From contig NZ_LDSL01000038.1 of the NCBI RefSeq assembly GCF_001476815.1, forward strand, positions 33,431 through 97,430: 64,000 nt of DNA. Direction: 5' to 3'. The notes below the pieces were generated by a model. The model was not told the origin of the DNA. It did no database searches and saw only the letters and a program-made list of their open reading frames with translations. The DNA comes from Pseudacidovorax intermedius (lineage in GTDB: Bacteria; Pseudomonadota; Gammaproteobacteria; Burkholderiales; Burkholderiaceae_C). Of this stretch, positions 6,744 through 15,545 are shown in pieces (position 1 is the stretch's first letter; the number at the start of each line of letters is the position of its first letter). The translations under genes were made by a program, and so were the position numbers.

Positions 6744-7946
6744 ATGGCACAAGGCATCAAGGACAAGGTCGCCATCCTCGGCATGGGCTGCAGCAAGTTC
6801 GGTGAGCGCTGGGACGCCAGCCCCGAGGACCTCATGCTGGAGGCCTACAACGAGGCCATGGCCGACGCCGGCATCGCGCCCGAGCAACTGGGCGCGGCCT
6901 GGTTCTCGACCCACATGGACGACGTGGGCACCGGCCGCGGCGGCACGCCCATGGGCATCGCGCTGCGCCTGCCCAACATCGGTGTCACGCGGGTGGAGAA
7001 CTTCTGCGCCGGCGGCTCCGAGGCGGTGCGCGCGGCCGTCTACGCGGTGGCGGCTGGGGCCTGCGACATCGCACTGGCTCTGGGCGTGGAGAAGCTCAAG
7101 GACACCGGCTATGGCGGGCTGCCGATGGCCACCGTCGGCACCTACATCCCGCAGTGGTATCCCAATGCGGTGGCGCCGGCCAACTTCGCACAGCTGGCCA
7201 CTGCTTATCGCGCCAAGCATGGCGTGGATGCCGCGCTGCTCAAACGGGCCATCTCGCATGTCTCGATCAAGAGCCATGCCAACGGCGCCAAGAACCCCAA
7301 GGCCCACCTGCAGAAGCCGATCACCGAGGAGCAGTGCCTGAAGGCACCGACCATCGCGGCGCCGCTGGGGCTGTTCGACTGCTGCGGCGTTTCGGACGGG
7401 GCGGCGGCCGTGATCGTCACCACGCCGGAGATTGCGCGCAGCCTGGGCAAGACGGACCTCGTCACCTTCAAGGCCCTGCAGATCGCCACCTCCAACGGCT
7501 GGGAGCTGCAGTCCAGCGAATGGGACGGCAGCTACGTGCACACCGCCCGCATCGCCGCTCGCCGCGCCTATGCGGAAGCCGGCATCGCCGATCCGCGCAC
7601 CGGCATCAGCATGACCGAGGTGCACGACTGCTTCTCCATCACCGAGCTGGTGACCATGGAAGACCTGGGCCTGTCGGACGAAGGCCGCGCGGTCTACGAC
7701 GTGCTCGACGGCGATTTCGACGCCGAGGGCCGGGTGCCCTGCCAGATCGACGGCGGCCTCAAGTGCTTCGGCCATCCGGTGGGCGCCAGCGGCATCCGCA
7801 TGCTCTACGAGATCTACCTGCAGTTGCAGGGCCGGGCGGGCGCGCGCCAGCTGTCCAACCCGAAGACGGGGCTGATCCACAACCTGGGCGGGCAGCCCTC
7901 GCAGAACGTCTGCGCGGTGTCCATCGTGGGGCTGGAGGGCGTCTGA
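6744..7946 (+). CDS. Thiolase family protein, SCP-x-like
   Basis: This 400-residue thiolase is of the SCP-x/archaeal acetyl-CoA acetyltransferase branch. The nucleophile is Cys88 in VENFCAGGSEAV. HDCFSITELV, GGLKCFGHPVGASG and the C-terminal QNVCAVSIVG supply the His and second Cys. SCP-x-type thiolases cleave bulky or methyl-branched 3-oxoacyl-CoAs, and related proteins paired with OB-fold partners act as aldolases on steroid side chains. A GAGGAG ribosome site precedes the ATG by 9 nt. Its position directly after the Cys-less HMGS/OB-fold fusion suggests the two work as a complex, and the operon context suggests carbon-carbon cleavage of an oxygenated acyl-CoA. Confidence 0.9.
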   Translation: MAQGIKDKVAILGMGCSKFGERWDASPEDLMLEAYNEAMADAGIAPEQLGAAWFSTHMDDVGTGRGGTPMGIALRLPNIGVTRVENFCAGGSEAVRAAVYAVAAGACDIALALGVEKLKDTGYGGLPMATVGTYIPQWYPNAVAPANFAQLATAYRAKHGVDAALLKRAISHVSIKSHANGAKNPKAHLQKPITEEQCLKAPTIAAPLGLFDCCGVSDGAAAVIVTTPEIARSLGKTDLVTFKALQIATSNGWELQSSEWDGSYVHTARIAARRAYAEAGIADPRTGISMTEVHDCFSITELVTMEDLGLSDEGRAVYDVLDGDFDAEGRVPCQIDGGLKCFGHPVGASGIRMLYEIYLQLQGRAGARQLSNPKTGLIHNLGGQPSQNVCAVSIVGLEGV

Positions 7947-7948
7947 CG

Positions 7949-8755
7949 ATGGGGGCCAACGCGAGCGCATCGGTCGTTCTGCTCGACCATCCGGCGCCCC
8001 ACGTGGCGCGGCTGCGCATCAACCGCCCCGACAAGCGCAATGCCATCGACCAGGCCGTGCGTCAGGGCTTCGTCGACCACCTCACGGTGCTGCTGGCCGA
8101 CCCGCAGGTGCGAGCCCTTGTGCTGGGCGGCGTCGAAGGCGTGTTCTCCGCTGGCGGCGACATCCCCAGCATGGTGGGCCTGTCGAAAGCACAGGCACGC
8201 GAGCGCATGCAGCACATCCACGGCCTGTGCCGGATGGTGGCCCATGCGCGCATCCCGGTGGTGAGCGCCATGGAAGGCGTGACGGCCGGCGCCGCCGTGG
8301 GACTGGCGCTGCTGGGCGACCGCATCGTCATCGGCCGCGGGGCGCGGGTGCTCTTTCCCTTCCTCAAGCTGGGCCTGGCGCCCGACTGGGGCCAGCTGCT
8401 GACGCTGCCGCGCCGCGTGGGCCTGCCTGTCGCCCGCCGGCTGCTCAGCGATGGTCAGGCCGTCGACGGCGAGGAGGCGGTGCGCCTGGGCCTGGCGGAT
8501 GCGGTGCACGACGACGCCGACGTGATGGTCGGGGCCGTGGCCCTGGCCGCCTCGCTGGCCCGCCTGCCCGGTGAGGCCTTCGCCCGCATGAAGCAGCGGC
8601 TGCACCATCCTTCGGCCACGCTTGACGAAGAGCTGCAGCGCGAAGAGGCCGACCAGGCCGTGTGCCTCACTGGCGAGGACTTCCGCGAGGGCTACGACGC
8701 CTTCATGACCAAGCGCAGCGCCGACTTCATCGGCCGCCCGGGAGCCGCGCGATGA
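7949..8755 (+). CDS. Enoyl-CoA hydratase/isomerase family protein (crotonase 2)
   Basis: This 268-residue crotonase has RPDKRNAIDQAV, GVFSAGGDIPSM and EGVTAGAAVGLALLGD. The first catalytic Glu position is not Glu (AAVGLAL), and the second is Asp in LAPDWGQLLTLPRR, the arrangement of PaaG-like isomerases. It is expected to move a double bond or rearrange an enoyl-CoA rather than hydrate it. It starts two bases after the thiolase stop and overlaps the next crotonase by 4 bp. Confidence 0.88.
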   Translation: MGANASASVVLLDHPAPHVARLRINRPDKRNAIDQAVRQGFVDHLTVLLADPQVRALVLGGVEGVFSAGGDIPSMVGLSKAQARERMQHIHGLCRMVAHARIPVVSAMEGVTAGAAVGLALLGDRIVIGRGARVLFPFLKLGLAPDWGQLLTLPRRVGLPVARRLLSDGQAVDGEEAVRLGLADAVHDDADVMVGAVALAASLARLPGEAFARMKQRLHHPSATLDEELQREEADQAVCLTGEDFREGYDAFMTKRSADFIGRPGAAR

Positions 8756-9552
8756 TCGCCGACGGCCACGCCGTGGATGTCGGCGTCGAACTCGTCCTGC
8801 GCCACCGCGAGGGCGCGGTGGGCGTGCTCACGCTCAACCGGCCCGACAAGCGCAATGCGCTGGACCTGGCCATGCGCGCCGCCATTGCCGAGGCCCTGCG
8901 CGCTCTGGAGGCCGATGCCGAGGTGCGCGCCATCGTCATCACGGGCGGCGACCAGGTCTTTGCAGCCGGGGCCGACCTCAACCTGCTGGTGGACAAGGGT
9001 GCGCAGGACGTCGCAGGGCTGGACCTGGGCCAGTACTGGGCCCCCCTGGCGCAGTCGCGCAAGCCGGTGATCGCGGCGGTGAGCGGCTTCGCGCTTGGCG
9101 CGGGCTGCGAGCTGGCGCTGATGTGCGACTTCATCGTGGCCGACGTCACCGCGCGGCTGGGCCAGCCCGAACTGGCGGTGGGCATCATGCCCGGCGCAGG
9201 CGGGACGCAGCGGCTGGTGCGCAGCGTGGGCAAGCAGGTCGCCAGCCTGATGCTGCTGACGGCCGAGCCGCTGACCGGCGAGCGGGCCTTCCAGCTGGGG
9301 CTGGTGGCCGAGCTGGCGCCGGAGGGCCAGGCGCTGCCGCGGGCGATGGAACTCGCGCGCAAGGCGGCGCGCCTGCCGCCCAAGGCGGTGGAAGCCACCC
9401 GGCGCGTGCTGCGCCAGGGCGCCGACCTGCCGCTGGAGGCCGCACTGGCGCTGGAGAACCGCGAGTTCCTGCTGCTCTTCGACACCGAGGACAAGACCGA
9501 GGGCATGCGCGCCTTCCTCGACAAGCGCAAGCCGCAGTTCAACGGCCGCTGA
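8752..9552 (+). CDS. Enoyl-CoA hydratase (crotonase 3, both catalytic Glu present)
   Basis: This 266-residue protein closely matches classical enoyl-CoA hydratases: RPDKRNALDLAM, FAAGADLN, GFALGAGCELALMCD and PELAVGIMPGAGGTQRL. Both catalytic glutamates (in GCELALM and QPELAVG) are present, unlike its two operon neighbours, so it should catalyse reversible hydration of 2-enoyl-CoA. The ATG overlaps the stop of crotonase 2 (ATGA). It is followed after 33 bases by the 3-hydroxyacyl-CoA dehydrogenase, which would use its product. Confidence 0.92.
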   Translation: MIADGHAVDVGVELVLRHREGAVGVLTLNRPDKRNALDLAMRAAIAEALRALEADAEVRAIVITGGDQVFAAGADLNLLVDKGAQDVAGLDLGQYWAPLAQSRKPVIAAVSGFALGAGCELALMCDFIVADVTARLGQPELAVGIMPGAGGTQRLVRSVGKQVASLMLLTAEPLTGERAFQLGLVAELAPEGQALPRAMELARKAARLPPKAVEATRRVLRQGADLPLEAALALENREFLLLFDTEDKTEGMRAFLDKRKPQFNGR

Positions 9553-9585
9553 AGGCCATCATCACCCCTTCGCGTTCATCGTTCA

Positions 9586-11106
9586 ATGGCCACTTCGTCA
9601 AACACCACCACGATCGGCGTCGTCGGCGCCGGCACCATGGGCCGCGGCATCGCGCAGCTCTTCCTGCAGGCGGGCCACATGGTGCGCTGCCACGATGCCC
9701 AGCCGGGCGCGGCCGCCAAGGCGGTCGAGTACGTCGACGGCATGCTCGCCCGTGCCGTCGAGAAGGGCCGCATGACGACGGCCGACCACCAGGCGGCGCG
9801 CGGGCGGCTGCAGGCCTGCAACGCGCTCGAAGAACTGGCCGGCTGCACGCTGGTCATCGAGGCCATCGTCGAAGACCTGGAGGCCAAGCGCAACCTGTTC
9901 CGGCAACTGGAGGCGCTGGTCGCCGACGATGCCATCCTGGCCAGCAACACCTCCTCGCTCACGGTGGCCGAGATCGCCGCCGCCTGTGCGCGGCCCGGGC
10001 GCGTGGCCGGGCTGCACTTCTTCAACCCGGTGCCGCTGATGAAGGTGGCCGAGGTGATCGCCGCGGTGCGGACGGCACCGGCCGTGGTGCAGCGCCTGTG
10101 CGCGCTCACCGAATCGGCCGGCCACCGCGCGGTGGTCACGGCCGACCAGCCGGGTTTTCTCATCAACCATGCCGGCCGTGGCCTGTACACCGAGGGCCTG
10201 CGCATCGTCGAAGATCAGGTCGCCAGTCCCGCCGACGTGGACGACGTGCTGCGCGAGGCGCTGGGCTTTCGCATGGGGCCCTTCGAGCTGCTGGACCTGA
10301 CGGGCCTGGACGTGTCGGCACGCGTGATGGCCTCGATCTACGAGCAGTTCCAGCAGGAGCCGCGCTTCCGTCCCTCTTCGCTGGTGCCGCCGCGTGTGGC
10401 GGCTGGCCTGTTCGGCCGCAAGAGCGGGGAGGGCTGGTACCGCTATGCGGACGGCCAGCAGCAGCGGCCGGCCGCACGTCCCGTGCCTGCCTTGCCTACC
10501 GGTCTGGCGGTGTGGGTGGATCCGCAGTCCAGCGGCGCTGATGGGCTGCGCGCACTGGCCGAGGCTGCAGGCGCACGCACCCTGTCGCAGGCGGCCGAGG
10601 CCGACCTGCTTCTCCTGCAGCCCTGGGGCGAGGACGCCACCTCGGCCGCACTGCGCCTGGGCCTGGATGCCGCGCGCTGCGTGGCGGTGGACCCGCTGCC
10701 CCCGCTGGCGCTGCGCCGCACGCTGATGCTCACGGCCGTCACCGCGCCGGCGGTGCGCGACGCCGCCCATGCCCTGCTCGCAGCCGACGGCACGGCCGTC
10801 ACCGTGATCAACGACAGCCCCGGCTTCATCGCGCAGCGGGTGATGGCGACCATCGTCAACATCGCCGCCAACATCGCGCAGCGCGGCATCGCCAGCGTGG
10901 CCGACCTGGAGGACGCGGTGCGCCTGGGCCTGGGCTACCCGCGCGGCCCGCTGGGCTGGGGCGACCACCTGGGCGCGGCCCGCCTGCTGCAGGTGCTGCG
11001 GGCGCAGCTCGCGGCCACGGGCGACCCGCGTTACCGCCCCAGCGCCTGGCTTCAGCGCCGCGTGGCGCTGGGCCTGCCGCTGACCACGCCCGAGGCGCAG
11101 CGCTGA
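9586..11106 (+). CDS. 3-hydroxyacyl-CoA dehydrogenase (PaaH/PaaC-like, two C-terminal domains)
   Basis: This 506-residue protein has the NAD-binding motif GAGTMG (14-19), the catalytic His in GLHFFNPVPLMK with Glu following in KVAEV, and a first helical C-terminal domain with GPFELLDLTGLDV. A second copy of that domain near the end (NDSPGFIAQRVMATIVN, GYPRGPLGWGDHLG) gives the long form seen in phenylacetate-pathway enzymes. It oxidises 3-hydroxyacyl-CoA to 3-oxoacyl-CoA for the thiolase encoded upstream. The middle segment (about residues 300-400) is divergent, as usual in this subfamily. Confidence 0.92.
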   Translation: MATSSNTTTIGVVGAGTMGRGIAQLFLQAGHMVRCHDAQPGAAAKAVEYVDGMLARAVEKGRMTTADHQAARGRLQACNALEELAGCTLVIEAIVEDLEAKRNLFRQLEALVADDAILASNTSSLTVAEIAAACARPGRVAGLHFFNPVPLMKVAEVIAAVRTAPAVVQRLCALTESAGHRAVVTADQPGFLINHAGRGLYTEGLRIVEDQVASPADVDDVLREALGFRMGPFELLDLTGLDVSARVMASIYEQFQQEPRFRPSSLVPPRVAAGLFGRKSGEGWYRYADGQQQRPAARPVPALPTGLAVWVDPQSSGADGLRALAEAAGARTLSQAAEADLLLLQPWGEDATSAALRLGLDAARCVAVDPLPPLALRRTLMLTAVTAPAVRDAAHALLAADGTAVTVINDSPGFIAQRVMATIVNIAANIAQRGIASVADLEDAVRLGLGYPRGPLGWGDHLGAARLLQVLRAQLAATGDPRYRPSAWLQRRVALGLPLTTPEAQR

Positions 11107-11164
11107 GCCGGTTGGCACGGCGAAGCGCGCCCCTCCCCAAAGAACTTCCCGAGGAGACAAGACC

Positions 11165-12481
11165 ATGACCCAATCCCATTACGACGCCATCGTCATCGGC
11201 GCCGGCGCAGGCGGCATGAGCGCCGCCGCCCACCTGGTGGCCGCCGGCCGCAAGGTGCTCATCGTGGAGTCGCAGGACCGCCTGGGCGGCCGCGCCTCCA
11301 GCGAGGAGATCGACGGCTTCATCGTCAACCGCGGCGCCATCGCCATCGAGCGCGGCAGCGGCTTCGAGCAGACCTTCGACCTGCTGGGTGTGCCACTGGA
11401 TGTGCGCGAACCGCAGCCGGCCACCGTCTTCCGCATCGACGGCAAGATCATCGACCCGAGCAAGGGCGGCGGCTGGAACCTGATCATCGGTGGGCTGACC
11501 AAGGCCGCCGCCAAGATCGGCGCCACCTTCGGCGACGTGCGCAAGGGCAACACCGAGCTGCCCGAAGAGGCGCTCAGCACCGAGGAATGGCTGCGCAAGT
11601 TCACCAAGAACCAGACGGTGCACCGGCTGTTCCGCAACCTGTGCGCCGCCATCTGGGCGGCCAATGCGGACGAGCTGCCGGCCCGGGCCTTCCTCACCTA
11701 CTTCTCCTTCAAGGGCGCGTTCAAGCGCTTCGGCTTCTGCCCGCGCGGCACCATCGGCCTGTGGAACGACCTGGGTGACGCCATCCGCGCGCGCGGCGGC
11801 GAGATCTGGCTCGACGCGCCGGTCACGCGCATTCATGTCGACGGCGGCCGCGCCACCGGCGTGGACGTGGTGCGCAACGGCCGTACCGAGCGCATTGAAG
11901 CCGGGGTGGTCATCAGCAACATCGGGCCTGCGGCCACGGTGCCGCTGGCGGGCGAGGCAGCGCTGGGCGCGGACTACGTGGCCAAGGTGCGCCGCGTGCT
12001 GCGCCCCGCCGCCAACATCGTCGTCAACTTCGCCACCCGCGAGCGGCTGATCGACCTCCCGGGCCTGGTCACCTTCGCCAACACCGAGCGGCTGTGCAAC
12101 ATGGGCGAGCTGACGGCCATGTGCCCGGAGATGGCGCCGCCCGGCTGGCACCTGTACGTGGCTTACGTGGTGCCCAAGCCCGCGCTGGGCGACTTCGACG
12201 AGAAGGCCGAGACCGAGCTGGGCCTGCAGGACCTGCGCAACGAATTTCCGAGCTTCAAGGACGCGAAGATCCTGTCGATCCGCGTCATGCGCGGCGAGTG
12301 GCCGGCCCAGCGCTCCTGCGCCGGCTTCGACCTGCCGCAGGAGACGCCGCTGCCCAACCTGTGGAACGTGGGCGACGCCGTCAAGGACTACGGCGGCGGC
12401 GGCACCCAGGCCTGCGTCGACACCGGCCGCGAGGCCGCGCACAAGGCGCTGGCCGTGCTGGGCGTGGGCGTAGCGGCATGA
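11165..12481 (+). CDS. Phytoene-desaturase-like FAD-dependent oxidoreductase
   Basis: This 438-residue flavoprotein starts with the dinucleotide-binding motif GAGAGG (12-17) and the follow-on IVESQDRLGGRASS. It ends with the family-typical LWNVGDAVKDYGGGGTQACVDTGREAA. It belongs to the phytoene dehydrogenase/amine oxidase fold that introduces or moves double bonds in hydrophobic isoprenoid-like substrates. A GAGGAG ribosome site lies in front of the ATG. Its presence in a catabolic operon without carotenoid genes suggests dehydrogenation of an alicyclic or terpenoid intermediate, perhaps to aromatise or desaturate a ring. The stop overlaps the start of the next gene. Confidence 0.85.
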   Translation: MTQSHYDAIVIGAGAGGMSAAAHLVAAGRKVLIVESQDRLGGRASSEEIDGFIVNRGAIAIERGSGFEQTFDLLGVPLDVREPQPATVFRIDGKIIDPSKGGGWNLIIGGLTKAAAKIGATFGDVRKGNTELPEEALSTEEWLRKFTKNQTVHRLFRNLCAAIWAANADELPARAFLTYFSFKGAFKRFGFCPRGTIGLWNDLGDAIRARGGEIWLDAPVTRIHVDGGRATGVDVVRNGRTERIEAGVVISNIGPAATVPLAGEAALGADYVAKVRRVLRPAANIVVNFATRERLIDLPGLVTFANTERLCNMGELTAMCPEMAPPGWHLYVAYVVPKPALGDFDEKAETELGLQDLRNEFPSFKDAKILSIRVMRGEWPAQRSCAGFDLPQETPLPNLWNVGDAVKDYGGGGTQACVDTGREAAHKALAVLGVGVAA

Positions 12482-14166
12482 CCGGCTCGCAGCTTCTGCA
12501 ACCGCACGCGGCGCAGGCCCGCGACATGCTCGGCCGTCTGCGCGCGCTCTTTGATCAGTCCGTCCGCAACCTCGCCGAGCAGTGCCTGGACGCCGGCCGC
12601 CTCAGCGCCGCGCGCCTCGACGCCCACCAGATCGCCAGCTTCGAGCTGGCCTGGGCTGGTGCTGAACTCCTGGCCGCTGAAACCGCCATCGCCTCGCTCG
12701 ACGCGCAGGCCGATCCGCTGGAAGCCCAACTGGCGCTGGTCTTCACCACCGACGCCATCGTCGCCCTGCTGGACCGCCTGGACGTGATCGCCGCCGAAGC
12801 CGGCATGGCGCCCGATGCTGTCGATGCCCTGCGCAGCCTGCCTGCCTGGCGCGCCCTGCGCGCCGCAATGGGCAGCGCCGCCGCCCTGCGCGCGGCCGGC
12901 CATGGGGTGGTCGAAGCCCAGGGCCTGGTCGGCGAGGTCGCGCTCGACGAGCCGCATGCCCTGGCGCAGGACGCCTTCCGCCGCTTCGCCGCCGAGGTGG
13001 TGGCGCCGCAGGCCGAGGCCATCCACCGGCACGACCTCACCGTGCCCGAATCGCTGCTGCAGCCCATGCGCGAGATGGGCGTCTTCGGTCTGGCCATTCC
13101 CGAATCGCACGGCGGCAGTGCCCCGGACGACCGGGAGGACACGCTGCTGATGGTGGTGGTGACCGAGGCGCTGTCGGAAGGCTCGCTGGCCGCGGCCGGC
13201 AGCCTGATCACCCGGCCCGAGATCCTGACCCGCGCGCTCATGGCCGGCGGCACCGAGGCGCAGAAGGCGCACTGGCTGCCGCGGCTGGCGGCGGGCGACC
13301 CGCTCTGCGCCATCGCCATGACCGAGCCCGACTGCGGCTCGGACCTGGCGGCCTGCCAGCTCAAGGGCACGCGCTTGGAAGGCGGCTGGCTGCTCAATGG
13401 CGCCAAGACCTGGTGCACCTTCGCCGGCAAGGCGGGCGTGCTGATGGTGGTGACGCGCACCGACCCCGACCGCGCGCTGGGCCACAAGGGCCTGTCGGTG
13501 CTGCTGGCCGAGAAGCCCGCCTTCGACGGCCACAGCTTCGAGGTGCAGCAGCCCGGCGGCGGCAGGCTCAGCGGCCGGGCGATTCCGACCATCGGCTACC
13601 GCGGCATGCATTCCTTCGACCTCGCCTTCGAGGACTACTTCGTGCCCGACGCCAACGTGGTCGGTGGCGAAGCGGGTCTGGGCAAGGGCTTCTACTACAC
13701 GCTGTCCGGCATGGTCGGCGGCCGCATGCAGACGTCGGCCCGCGCCTGCGGCGTGATGCGCGCCGCCCTGCGCGCGGCGGTGCGCTATACGCAGGACCGC
13801 AAGGTCTTCGGCGCGCCGCTGGCCGACCTGGCGCTCACGCAGGCCAAGCTGGCGCGCATGGCGGCCCGCCTGGCCGCCTGCCGCCGCCTGGCCTATGCGG
13901 TGGCCCGCATCGTGGACACCGGTGAAGGCCGCATGGAGGCCAGCCTGGTCAAGCTGCTGGCCTGCCGCTCGGCCGAGCTGGTCACGCGCGAGGCGCTGCA
14001 GTTGCACGGCGGCATGGGTTATGCCGAGGAGACGGCGGTCAGCCGCTACTTCGTCGACGCCCGCGTGCTGTCGATCTTCGAGGGCGCCGAGGAGACGCTG
14101 GCGCTCAAGGTGGTGGCCCGCAGCCTGATGGAACGCGCGCTCGGCCTGAACGCCTCCGGAGGTTGA
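12478..14166 (+). CDS. Acyl-CoA dehydrogenase with extra N-terminal domain (methylsuccinyl-CoA-dehydrogenase-like architecture)
   Basis: The protein has 562 residues. About 160 N-terminal residues form an alpha-helical extra domain, followed by a complete acyl-CoA dehydrogenase core (AMTEPDCGSDLAA, GAKTWCTFAG, DRKVFGAPLADLALTQ, LQLHGGMGYAEE). The catalytic Glu is present in LSIFEGAEETLALKV. The size and the N-terminal extension recall (2S)-methylsuccinyl-CoA dehydrogenase of the ethylmalonyl-CoA pathway, which oxidises a methyl-branched dicarboxylyl-CoA. None of the other genes of that pathway are here. In this operon it may act on a related branched or dicarboxylic CoA ester. The ATG overlaps the previous TGA (ATGA). 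Confidence 0.85.
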   Translation: MTGSQLLQPHAAQARDMLGRLRALFDQSVRNLAEQCLDAGRLSAARLDAHQIASFELAWAGAELLAAETAIASLDAQADPLEAQLALVFTTDAIVALLDRLDVIAAEAGMAPDAVDALRSLPAWRALRAAMGSAAALRAAGHGVVEAQGLVGEVALDEPHALAQDAFRRFAAEVVAPQAEAIHRHDLTVPESLLQPMREMGVFGLAIPESHGGSAPDDREDTLLMVVVTEALSEGSLAAAGSLITRPEILTRALMAGGTEAQKAHWLPRLAAGDPLCAIAMTEPDCGSDLAACQLKGTRLEGGWLLNGAKTWCTFAGKAGVLMVVTRTDPDRALGHKGLSVLLAEKPAFDGHSFEVQQPGGGRLSGRAIPTIGYRGMHSFDLAFEDYFVPDANVVGGEAGLGKGFYYTLSGMVGGRMQTSARACGVMRAALRAAVRYTQDRKVFGAPLADLALTQAKLARMAARLAACRRLAYAVARIVDTGEGRMEASLVKLLACRSAELVTREALQLHGGMGYAEETAVSRYFVDARVLSIFEGAEETLALKVVARSLMERALGLNASGG

Positions 14167-14167
14167 T

Positions 14168-15385
14168 TTGAGCAACGACATCCTCACCGGCCTGCGCGTG
14201 GTGGAGGCGGCGGCCTTCGTGGCCGCGCCGCTGGGCGGCATGACCCTGGCGCAGATGGGCGCCGACGTGATCCGCATCGATCCGCTGCACGGCGGCCTGG
14301 ACCATCGCCGCTGGCCGGTCACGGCCGACGACGCCAGCCTCTTCTGGTGCGGCCTGAACAAGGCCAAGCGCTCGGTGGCGCTGGACCTGGCCTCGGCCGA
14401 GGGCCGCGAGATCGCCATGGCCCTGGCCTGCGCGCCGGGCGAGGACGCGGGGCTCTTCCTCACCAACTTCCCGGCCCGCGGCTGGCTGGCGCACGAGGCG
14501 CTGCGCGCCCGCCGGCCCGACCTGATCCAGCTCACCCTGACCGGCGACCGGCATGGCGGCTCCGCGGTGGACTACACCGTCAATGCCCGCCTGGGCTTGC
14601 CCTACATGACCGGTGCCGTCGAGGCCCAAGGTGCGGTCAACCATGTGCTGCCGGCCTGGGACCTGATCACCGGCCAGATGGTGGCCGTGGGCCTGCTGGC
14701 TGCCGAGCGGCACCGCCGGCGTACCGGTGAGGGCCAGCATGTGAAGCTGGCGCTGGAGGACGTGGCCCTGGCCGTGATGCAGCACCTGGGCTTCATCGCC
14801 GAGGCGCAGCAGGGCCAGCCGCGCGAGCGCCATGGCAATGCGCTGTTCGGCGCCTTCGGCCGCGACTTCTTGACGGACGATGGCCAGCGCGTGATGGTGG
14901 TCGGCCTCACGCTCAAGCAGTGGCGCGCGCTGGTCGAAGCCACCGGCTGCGCCGACGCGGTGGCGGCCCTGGCCAGGCAGCGCGGCGTGGACCTGGACCG
15001 CGAGGGCGAGCGCTTCCGCGCCCGCGAAGAACTGGCTGCGCTGATCGGCCCATGGATCGCGGCCCGACCCTTCGCCGAGGTGGCCGCGGCCTTCCAGCAG
15101 CATGGCGTGTGCTGGAGCCGCTACCAGGACGTCGCCGCCCTGGCGCGCGATCCCGAATGTTCGCCGGCCAATCCGCTGTTCACCCGGACCGGTCAGCCCG
15201 GCGTTGGCGAGATGCTGCTGGCCGGCCTGCCGCTGGATTTCGGTGCCGCGCCGCGCCAGCCTGCGCGGCCGGCCCCGCAGCTGGGCGCCCACACCGAGGA
15301 AGTGCTGGCCGAACTGCTGGGCATCGATGCCGCCGGCTTCGGCCGCCTGCACGACCGCGGCGTGGTGCGGCAGGCCGCGGGCTGA
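14168..15385 (+). CDS. CaiB/BaiF-family (class III) CoA transferase
   Basis: This 405-residue protein has the family features VVEAAAFVAAPLGGMTLAQMGADVIRI at the start and the catalytic Asp in PAWDLITGQMVAVG (D165), followed by RHRRRTGEGQHV. It would move CoA between a donor acyl-CoA and the pathway acid. The start is TTG, chosen because GGAGG lies 5 nt upstream and the ORF begins one base after the preceding stop. It is the last gene of the oxygenase operon. It lacks the GHDINY and GDYGGGG motifs of the racemase-type paralogue at 33367. Confidence 0.9.
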   Translation: MSNDILTGLRVVEAAAFVAAPLGGMTLAQMGADVIRIDPLHGGLDHRRWPVTADDASLFWCGLNKAKRSVALDLASAEGREIAMALACAPGEDAGLFLTNFPARGWLAHEALRARRPDLIQLTLTGDRHGGSAVDYTVNARLGLPYMTGAVEAQGAVNHVLPAWDLITGQMVAVGLLAAERHRRRTGEGQHVKLALEDVALAVMQHLGFIAEAQQGQPRERHGNALFGAFGRDFLTDDGQRVMVVGLTLKQWRALVEATGCADAVAALARQRGVDLDREGERFRAREELAALIGPWIAARPFAEVAAAFQQHGVCWSRYQDVAALARDPECSPANPLFTRTGQPGVGEMLLAGLPLDFGAAPRQPARPAPQLGAHTEEVLAELLGIDAAGFGRLHDRGVVRQAAG

Positions 15386-15457
15386 GCGTCCGGGCCCAGG
15401 CCGGGCCCAGGCGCCAGGGGGAAACCCCGAGCGGAAACCGGAAGGTTGAACCTCCTA

Positions 15458-15477
15458 TATTCCGTCTCGTCGGACTA
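15458..15477. promoter_or_regulatory. TetR-type operator 2 (TRAP transporter operon)
   Basis: The arms are TATTCCG and CGGACTA around TCTCGT, one mismatch from perfect and with the same spacer as operator 1. A -10-like TATTAT (15476-15481) overlaps the right arm exactly as at operator 1. No good -35 box is visible. The site lies about 70 bp before the substrate-binding protein gene at 15546. Confidence 0.75.
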
Positions 15478-15545
15478 TTATTGAGCGTCGTCAAAGGCAG
15501 GCCGTTTTCCCGCGATGGCCCCCACCTACAACCGGAGACACAGCC

